In this document: piece by piece, positions 58,430 to 64,000 of the stretch
Position numbering within the stretch: position 1 is the first letter of the stretch
Layout of the letters: every line of letters begins with the position of its first letter
Assembly: GCA_900759015.1 (NCBI GenBank)
Contig: CAAEUE010000017.1
Location: 1 to 64,000 of the forward strand
Length of the DNA: 64,000 nucleotides
Origin: Clostridia bacterium
Lineage (GTDB): Bacteria > Bacillota > Clostridia > TANB77 > CAG-508
Direction: 5' to 3'
Position numbers and translations under genes: made by a program
Notes under the pieces: generated by a model
Seen by the model: only the letters and a program-made list of their open reading frames with translations
Told to the model about the DNA's origin: nothing
Database searches by the model: none

Positions 58430-59305
58430 ATGACAGAGGAAGAATTTTTAAAAAATTATGATTCAAATCAATTTTTTAAACCATCTGTAACGGTTGATTC
58501 TATAATATTTACAATACGTGATGTAGAAACAGATAATTATAGAAAATTACCAGAAAAGAAATTACAAGTCTTATTAGTTAAAAGGGCAGAACATCCATAT
58601 ATGTGTAAATGGTCATTACCTGGAACATTTGTTAGAAAAGAAGAAAGGTTTGAGGAAGCTGTACAAAGAAGTTTAAAGGCTAAAACAAATATGCAAGATA
58701 TATATTTAGAACAATTATATTCATGGGGAGATCCAAATCGTGATCCAAGAACTAGAATAATTAGTACATCATATATGGGGCTTGTAGATAGTGAAAAAGT
58801 TTGCATTAAATCTGGAGGAAGTACACAAGATGCAAATTGGTTTACTGTTACATTAAATTCTATTAAAGAGAAAATGACAGAAAATAAACATGGATATAAA
58901 AAAGAAGAAGAGATAGAAATTTTATTAGAAAGTAAAACAGAAACTGTAAGAAACAAAGTAAAAGTGGTCAAAGAATTAGTTGATGGAAACCAGATTATAT
59001 ATACACAAATATTAGAATCTGAACTTGCTTTTGACCATGCAAAAATGCTTATTTATGCAATTGAAAGATTAAAGAATAAAGTTGAGTATACAACAATTGC
59101 ATTTAACTTAATGCCAGAAAAATTTACATTAACTAAGTTACAACAGGTATATGAAATATTATTAGACAAGCCATTATTAAAAGCTAATTTTAGAAGGAAG
59201 ATTGCAGATATGGTTATAGAAACAGATGAATATGAAGAAAATGCAGGACATAGACCTTCAAAATTATATTGCTTTAATAAAAATTGGCAGCCACATATAT
59301 TTTAA
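58430..59305 (+). CDS. nrtR: NAD-metabolism regulator, NUDIX-winged helix
   Basis: 291 residues. N-terminal NUDIX-like domain (VLLVKRAEHPYMCKWSLPG) whose catalytic box is degenerate: GTFVRKEERFEEAVQRSLKA lacks the REUxEE acids, as in NrtR proteins that sense ADP-ribose rather than cleave it. The C-terminal winged helix shows LAFDHAKMLIYAIERLKNK, FTLTKLQQVYEILLDKPLL and KANFRRKIADMV, the NrtR pattern. Genes nadD-nadE and pncB lie within 3 kb on each side and share a 20-bp operator. AAGGAGAG precedes ATG. Confidence 0.9.
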   Translation: MTEEEFLKNYDSNQFFKPSVTVDSIIFTIRDVETDNYRKLPEKKLQVLLVKRAEHPYMCKWSLPGTFVRKEERFEEAVQRSLKAKTNMQDIYLEQLYSWGDPNRDPRTRIISTSYMGLVDSEKVCIKSGGSTQDANWFTVTLNSIKEKMTENKHGYKKEEEIEILLESKTETVRNKVKVVKELVDGNQIIYTQILESELAFDHAKMLIYAIERLKNKVEYTTIAFNLMPEKFTLTKLQQVYEILLDKPLLKANFRRKIADMVIETDEYEENAGHRPSKLYCFNKNWQPHIF

Positions 59306-59331
59306 ATATAGGAGAATACGTGCTAAAAACG

Positions 59332-59360
59332 TTGAAAAACTAATAAATTTGCGATATAAT
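59332..59360 (+). promoter_or_regulatory. Promoter of the radical SAM gene
   Basis: TTGAAA, 17-base spacer, TATAAT. Confidence 0.7.
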
Positions 59361-59435
59361 AATTATGTATACTAATACAGAATCTCCGGTATACAACAAG
59401 CTTTTTACAAAAAAATATTTAAGGAGGAATTTATT

Positions 59436-60338
59436 ATGTCAAAGAGAGACGCGCAGAGTTTAAGTATTTGTGTGCCAGGAGTTGCATGCATAAATCGGTG
59501 CAAGTATTGCGTAGCATGCATGCACACAGATACGTACAAGAACCAGATGGACGAGAACTTGCCGTTTTACGATTTATATCTGGAAGATTATATTCGTAGA
59601 ATGGTATATGCAAAGGAGAATGACGCAAATATAATGATGATTACCGGCGACATCGAACCTTTGCAGAACCGTCATTTCTTGATGACGTTGTCACTTTTAA
59701 ACAAGTTTGTGCTTCCATACCACAAATGCACATCTTTTAACTGGATTGAACTGCAGACATCTGGGGTATTGTTTGATAGACCATATGCGAGATTCCTGAG
59801 AAATACAGTGGGAGTTAGTGTATTTTCACTTTCATTGTCATCTTTTAATGATGATGACAATTGCGAGATTTCTGGAATTTCGCCCAAAAACAAAATCTGC
59901 ATAGAAGAGGTGTGTTCTATTGCTAAGGAGTATGACTTTACGTTAAGGCTTAGCCTTAATATGAACAAGTCAATGCTTCAGAGCGTAGGAGGAACTGTCG
60001 AAGGACTTTTTAAAAAAGCGAAAAAGCTCGGAGCAGACCAGATTACATTCCGAAAGTTGTATGTTGAAGGAGACAACCAACAGAGCCACTGGATAGAACA
60101 GAATGCAGTATCACCGGCAGTGTTCAGGAAAATCGATGAATATATCAGAGAGAATGGACATCTTATAGATATCCTTCCATATGGATATGAACAGTACAGT
60201 GTAGACGGAATGTCCGCTGTGGTGGACAAGGACTGCATGAATGAGGAGAGAACACAGAAACAGGTTTCAAAATATTTTGTTTTGAGACCAGATTGCAAAC
60301 TGTATAACGGTTGGCAGAAAGAGGACTTGATTTTTTGA
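59436..60338 (+). CDS. Radical SAM protein, probably acquired
   Basis: 300 residues with an N-terminal CxxxCxxC, CINRCKYC, at about residues 18-25, then MMITGDIEPLQNRHFLMT in place of the usual GGEP strand, and LRLSLNMNKSMLQSVGGTV. It should bind a 4Fe-4S cluster and cleave S-adenosylmethionine; substrate unknown. Codon use is markedly less AT-rich than neighbours, with a CGG arginine (59496) inside the cluster motif, where a +1 shift would destroy it. Own promoter, AAGGAGG and terminator. Confidence 0.75.
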   Translation: MSKRDAQSLSICVPGVACINRCKYCVACMHTDTYKNQMDENLPFYDLYLEDYIRRMVYAKENDANIMMITGDIEPLQNRHFLMTLSLLNKFVLPYHKCTSFNWIELQTSGVLFDRPYARFLRNTVGVSVFSLSLSSFNDDDNCEISGISPKNKICIEEVCSIAKEYDFTLRLSLNMNKSMLQSVGGTVEGLFKKAKKLGADQITFRKLYVEGDNQQSHWIEQNAVSPAVFRKIDEYIRENGHLIDILPYGYEQYSVDGMSAVVDKDCMNEERTQKQVSKYFVLRPDCKLYNGWQKEDLIF

Positions 60339-60359
60339 CATAATCCGTTTTTAGACGGG

Positions 60360-60391
60360 AAGAGAGAGTTAGCGTTGCTGACTCTCTCTTT
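60360..60391 (+). terminator. intrinsic terminator
   Basis: AAGAGAGAGTTAGC - loop - GACTCTCTCTT, then TA-rich. Confidence 0.75.
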
Positions 60392-60506
60392 ACTTTATAT
60401 TCAATTATGGAAATAGGCATAGGAGCAACCGCCCCCACAAAGGTATTAGTTTAAATCAGCTACAAAATGGGAAAAATTAAAGAAGGAGAAAGCAATCAGA
60501 TTACTT

Positions 60507-60518
60507 ATTATCAAAAAG
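60507..60518 (+). promoter_or_regulatory. Auxiliary NrtR-like site before pncB
   Basis: ATTATCAAAAAG followed by ATAAT: shares 12 bases with the main operator and lies upstream of the -35. Confidence 0.45.
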
Positions 60519-60541
60519 ATAATATTTATTTGCAAAATCTA

Positions 60542-60570
60542 TTGACAAAAAGAAATGATATACATATAAT
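60542..60570 (+). promoter_or_regulatory. Promoter of pncB
   Basis: TTGACA, 17-base spacer, TATAAT. Confidence 0.85.
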
Positions 60571-60573
60571 GTT

Positions 60574-60593
60574 ATTATCAAAAAGTTAATAAG
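60574..60593 (+). promoter_or_regulatory. Putative NrtR operator at pncB
   Basis: ATTATCAAAAAGTTAATAAG begins four bases after the -10, over the expected start of transcription; exact inverse of the nadD site. Confidence 0.75.
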
Positions 60594-60616
60594 TACCAAA
60601 AATAGGAGGAATTGGT

Positions 60617-62054
60617 ATGAATAATCAAAGATTAGAATTAGTAGCAGACTTTTATGAGTACACAATGGCAAATGGATATTTTAACAAAAACATGGAAGAT
60701 AGAATAGCGTATTTTGATGTCTTTTTTAGGAAAGTACCAGATGAAGGTGGATATGCAATAGTAGCTGGACTAGAGCAAATAATTAATTACATAAGAAATT
60801 TATCGTTTGATGAAGAAGATATAAGCTACTTAAGAAAACAAAATAAATTTTCAGAAGAATTCTTAAATTACCTAGAAAATTTTAGATTTACAGGAGATAT
60901 ATGGGCAATACCAGAGGGAACAGTAGTATTTCCAAATGAACCACTAATAACAGTAAAAGCACCAATAATACAAGCACAATTATTAGAAACAATGCTATTA
61001 CTTACAACTAATCATCAATCTTTGATTGCAACAAAAACAAGTAGAATTGTAAGAGAAGCACAGGGAAGACCTGTTATGGAATTTGGTGCAAGAAGAGCAC
61101 ATGGTATTAATGCAGCAGTAGAAGGTGCAAGAGCAGCAATTATAGGTGGTGCAGTAGGAACATCATGTACATTATCTGCAAAGGAATTTAATGTACCAGC
61201 AAGTGGAACAATGGCGCATAGTTGGATTCAAAGTTTTGATTCAGAATACGAAGCTTTTAAAGCATATGCAGAGCTATATCCAGATGATTGTACATTTTTA
61301 ATAGACACATACAATACAATCGAATCTGGTCTTCCAAATGCAATTAAAGTATTTAATGAAGTTCTAAAACCTAAAGGATATAGACCAAAAGCAGTTAGAC
61401 TAGATAGTGGCGATTTAGCATATTTGTCTAAAAAGGTCAGAAAAATATTAGATGAAGCAGGATATGAAGATTGCAAAATATGTGCTACAAATTCACTTGA
61501 TGAATATTTAATAAAATCATTAATAGAACAAGATGCTAAAATTGATTTATTTGGAGTAGGGGAAAATTTAATTACTGCAAAAAGTGAACCAGTCTTTGGA
61601 GGAGTATATAAACTAGTTGCATTAGAAAAAGACAAAAAAATAGTACCAAAAATTAAAGTAAGTGAAAATACAGCAAAAGTTACAAATCCAAGCTTTAAAA
61701 AAGTATATCGTTTTTATGATAATGAAACTAAAAAAGCAATAGCAGATGTAATTACATTAGCAGATGAAATTATAGACGAAAGAGAATATATGATTTTTGA
61801 TCCTCAAAATCCATGGAAAAAGAAAGTTTTAAAAGATTACTCTATAAGACTACTTCAAGAAAAAATATTTGAAGAACGGAAAATTAATATATAAAAATCC
61901 AGAACTAAAAGAAATTGCTAAATATTCTAAAAAAGAATTAGATAGTATGTGGGAGGAAGTTAAACGTATAGAAAATCCACATAAATATTACGTGGATTTA
62001 TCTAAAAAATTATGGATATTAAAAAATAATATGTTAAATAATATATATTTTTAA
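60617..62054 (+). CDS. pncB: Nicotinate phosphoribosyltransferase; needs +1 frameshift near CGG
   Basis: Joins nicotinate and PRPP to NaMN, feeding nadD and nadE. DFYEYTMANGYF, FGARRAHGINAAVEGARAA, GTSCTLSAKEFNVPASGTM, VRLDSGDLAYLSKKVRKIL and CATNSLDEYLIKSL mark the family. Zero frame (60617-61876) ends KIFEE then stops at 61894; +1 frame gives GKLIYKNPELKEIAKYSKKE to 62054. Skipping the C of CGG yields FEEGKLIY and 478 residues, the normal size. The overlap of the two frames here is longer than in the other cases, so the exact shift point is less fixed. AGGAGGA precedes ATG. Confidence 0.9.
61877..61880 (+). other. Putative +1 recoding site 4 (CGGA)
   Basis: Zero frame: GAA GAA CGG AAA ATT. 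Plus-one: GGA AAA TTA ATA. The shift could also occur a few codons earlier. Confidence 0.6.
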
Positions 62055-62129
62055 AATAAGAATATGCTTTACTAAACTTTTGTCTTTAGATATAATGTAA
62101 AAAGTTTAGTACATGGGGATGATGTAGCA

Positions 62130-62984
62130 ATGATTAAACTTATAGCAAGTGATTTAGATGGAACAATGTTCGAAAAAGGAAATGTAATACCAGAAACTAA
62201 CTTAAAAGCAATAAATGATATTAATAATTCAAATATAAATTTTACAATATGCACAGGAAAAACATATTCCTTATTTAAAAATATATGTGAAGATTTAGGC
62301 ACTGGATATGGAATATTTGGAAATGGAAATCAGATAATTAACTTAAAAACTGGTGAAGAAATATATAGAAAATTATTAAGAAACGAAGATGTACTTTTTT
62401 GCATAAATACAGCAAAAAAGTTGAAGTTACATGTACACTTATATACTAATAAAGAAGTAATAACCGAAAAACTATTATATATGGATTTAAGAAATTTTGA
62501 ATTAACTAAAAATGATAAAAATATAGATTTAGAATTTAAAATTGTAACAGATATTCAAGAATATGTAGAAAGAGAAAATCCAGAAATATTAAAACTAGTA
62601 ATTTCTGCAGAAAAAGATTTAGCAAGTCTAAAAGAAGAGTTTGCTAAAAATAAAAATTTACAAGTAAATTTAATTAGAAAAGTTGATAAATATAGAGATG
62701 AAATTATAGGAAAAGAATATGAATACTTAGATATTATGCCAGCAGGAATTAATAAGGAACAAGCACTTGAAGTACTAGAGAATTATTTAAAAATAGATAA
62801 AAGTGAAGTTCTGGCAATAGGAGATAATTTAAATGATTTAGAAATGATAAAAGATTCTGGAGTTGGTATTGCTGTTGCAAATGCATATGATGAAGTAAAA
62901 GAAGTTGCTAATTATACAACAACCACTACTGCACAAAATGGTGGTTTTGCAGAAGCAGTATATAAATTTATAGAATTTAAATAG
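62130..62984 (+). CDS. Cof-type HAD-IIB hydrolase
   Basis: 284 residues of the HAD superfamily: nucleophile motif ASDLDGTMF at residues 6-14, motif II in TICTGKTYS, and motif IV GDNLNDLEMI with GVGIAVANAYDEVK. The cap domain is the IIB type. Such enzymes dephosphorylate sugar phosphates or flavin/pyridoxal phosphates; substrate not readable. GGGGATGATG precedes ATG. Confidence 0.9.
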   Translation: MIKLIASDLDGTMFEKGNVIPETNLKAINDINNSNINFTICTGKTYSLFKNICEDLGTGYGIFGNGNQIINLKTGEEIYRKLLRNEDVLFCINTAKKLKLHVHLYTNKEVITEKLLYMDLRNFELTKNDKNIDLEFKIVTDIQEYVERENPEILKLVISAEKDLASLKEEFAKNKNLQVNLIRKVDKYRDEIIGKEYEYLDIMPAGINKEQALEVLENYLKIDKSEVLAIGDNLNDLEMIKDSGVGIAVANAYDEVKEVANYTTTTTAQNGGFAEAVYKFIEFK

Positions 62985-62993
62985 AAATAAAAT

Positions 62994-63032
62994 AACGCAT
63001 CATAAAAGCTTTTAGTTAGCTTATGATGCGTT
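62994..63032. terminator. Bidirectional terminator
   Basis: AACGCATCATAA - loop - TTATGATGCGTT between convergent genes, T-rich on exit. Confidence 0.85.
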
Positions 63033-63037
63033 TTGTT

Positions 63038-63727
63038 TTATGTATTAGCATTAATAATTTCATTTGCTTCTTCTTGTGATATATATCCATTTCCAACCAT
63101 TGTTTCTAATACATGCTCTTGTCTACTTTTAGTTAAATCTGGATTTTTGGTTGGAGCATATACTGAAGGAGCATTAGGAATTCCAGCCATCATGGTACAT
63201 TCATCTAAGTCCATTTCACTAGGTTCTTTATCTAAATAACCATTACAAGCTTCTTTAATTCCATAATATCCATCTCCAAAATAAGATGTATTTACATATA
63301 ATTCTAAAATTTCTTCTTTAGAATAATTATCTTCAATAGCAAAAGCCATAAATATTTCTGCAAGTTTTCTAGAAAATGGGTTCATATCTATAAAATAAAT
63401 GTTTTTAGCAAGTTGTTGTGTAATAGTACTACCACCTTCACGTAAATCAAAATTTGTAACATTAACATATATAGCTCTACCTATTGAGCGTAAATCTATT
63501 GCTCCATGGTCATAAAAACGCCTATCTTCTACAGAGACTACAGCATCTAAATAATCCTGTGGTAAGTCTTCATATTTTATATAATTTTCATCACTTTGAA
63601 TTTGCTCTATTTTACTAATTAAAGGCTCTTTTTTTATTGCTTGGCTATATATAGAATACCCATATATTCCAAGCGAAGTGGCAATTAGTAATATAATAAA
63701 AAGCAAAATTAATAAAAACTTTTTCAT
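63038..63727 (-). CDS. mtgA: Monofunctional peptidoglycan glycosyltransferase
   Basis: 229 residues: one N-terminal span (about 3-24), then the GT51 domain only. Catalytic Glu motif EDRRFYDHGAIDLRS, GGSTITQQLAKNIYF, RKLAEIFMAFAIED, and ELYVNTSYFGDGYYGI. It polymerises lipid II into glycan strands outside the membrane; there is no transpeptidase domain. Start ATG 63727 has GGTGAT upstream; the TTG at 63739 overlaps that site. Confidence 0.92.
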   Translation of the reverse strand: MKKFLLILLFIILLIATSLGIYGYSIYSQAIKKEPLISKIEQIQSDENYIKYEDLPQDYLDAVVSVEDRRFYDHGAIDLRSIGRAIYVNVTNFDLREGGSTITQQLAKNIYFIDMNPFSRKLAEIFMAFAIEDNYSKEEILELYVNTSYFGDGYYGIKEACNGYLDKEPSEMDLDECTMMAGIPNAPSVYAPTKNPDLTKSRQEHVLETMVGNGYISQEEANEIINANT

Positions 63728-63838
63728 ACGTATCACCAAATATATTATACAGTAAAAAATAATTATTGTAAAACAATAATCTAAAAAATTAATATAATAT
63801 TAAGAAATAAAAAAAATTAAAAAAAGTCTAAAAAGTAC

Positions 63839-63867
63839 TTGCAATTTAATAAATGTTGTATTAAAAT
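63839..63867 (+). promoter_or_regulatory. Promoter of mraZ (dcw cluster)
   Basis: TTGCAA, 17-base spacer, TAAAAT. Confidence 0.7.
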
Positions 63868-63875
63868 TTATCCAG

Positions 63876-63899
63876 GTGGAGAGAAGTGGTACAAAGTGG
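63876..63899 (+). promoter_or_regulatory. MraZ operator: three GTGG boxes
   Basis: GTGG at 63876, 63886 and 63896, exactly 10 bp apart, starting nine bases after the -10. MraZ is known to repress its own operon through such short direct repeats. Confidence 0.75.
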
Positions 63900-63925
63900 T
63901 AAAAAATGAATTGAGGTGAAACGAA

Positions 63926-64000
63926 GTGCTAATTCGGCCAATATGAACATTCTTTAGATGCCAAAGGCAGATTAATAATGCCAGCAAAGCTAAGAGAAGA
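63926..64000 (+). CDS. mraZ: Transcriptional regulator MraZ (partial); needs +1 frameshift at CGG
   Basis: First gene of the division and cell-wall cluster, cut by the window end. From GTG 63926 (GAGGTG seven bases upstream): M-L-I, then CGG; the zero frame hits TGA two codons later. Skipping the C gives GQYEHSLDAKGRLIMPAKLR, the MraZ N-terminus with its conserved Gly, Tyr and AKGR motif. No alternative start in the +1 frame has a ribosome site before the conserved Gly. MraZ binds DNA as a ring and represses the dcw promoter. Confidence 0.85.
63935..63938 (+). other. Putative +1 recoding site 5 (CGGC)
   Basis: Zero frame: ATT CGG CCA ATA TGA. Plus-one: GGC CAA TAT GAA CAT. The shift falls at codon four. 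Confidence 0.7.

Overview
The window is a stretch of very AT-rich chromosome (A/T-ending codons, AGA for most arginines, TTGACA/TTGCAA-17-TATAAT promoters, strong GGAGG or GGTGAT ribosome sites). A Spo0E-like phosphatase, an anaerobic NrdG activase, ThyX, RNase J, the YmfF/YmfH peptidase pair and an mraZ (dcw) start point to an anaerobic, probably spore-forming, uncultivated Clostridia-type Firmicute. I cannot name a genus.

Layout. 1-6.6 kb: end of a surface protein, nrdG, rpsU, yqeY, a GT-C glycosyltransferase, two M16 peptidase-like genes, a Spo0E-like gene. 6.7-27.3 kb: one co-directional block encoding a Gram-positive type IV secretion apparatus: three pilin-like proteins, a PrgI/VirB3-like protein, a VirB4 split into membrane-anchored N-domain and ATPase, three VirB6 paralogues (one carrying an NlpC/P60 hydrolase), a VirB8/NTF2-like protein, a 1441-residue two-enzyme wall hydrolase and accessory proteins. 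No relaxase, coupling protein, integrase or att site was seen. 27.4-43.2 kb: dacF, a candidate small RNA, tRNA-Cys and tRNA-Gly, a uracil-DNA glycosylase, NUDIX, aspS, cwlD and a giant cyclic beta-1,2-glucan synthase. 43.2-60.3 kb: thyX, RNase J, gltX, mscS and NAD genes, interleaved with small genes of different base composition (TPM/LemA genes, paralogous small proteins, a radical SAM protein). 60.5-64 kb: pncB, a HAD phosphatase, a monofunctional transglycosylase and the start of mraZ.

The main discovery candidate is a recoding signal. Five genes of native codon style (nlpC-virB6, dacF, cwlD, pncB, mraZ) are each interrupted once, and in every one the reading frame passes to +1 exactly at an in-frame CGG codon, so that C-GGN must be read as glycine. 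Three of these glycines lie in diagnostic motifs (SGN of dacF, DGGAV of cwlD, the MxxGxY start of mraZ). CGG is otherwise almost absent from the native genes, including the 2663-codon glucan synthase, but it is used as ordinary arginine in the compositionally different accessory genes. That is the chief counter-argument. A sixth frameshift, in a PTS EIIC-like gene, sits in an A6 run and looks like a different kind of event, so sequence error must also be excluded.

Regulation visible in sequence: an NrtR regulator with an identical 20-bp operator at nadD-nadE and pncB; three 10-bp-phased GTGG boxes before mraZ; a terminator hairpin that also covers the dacF ribosome site; a ~420-nt leader before RNase J; and dispersed GGGATTT...AAATCCC palindromes between genes.
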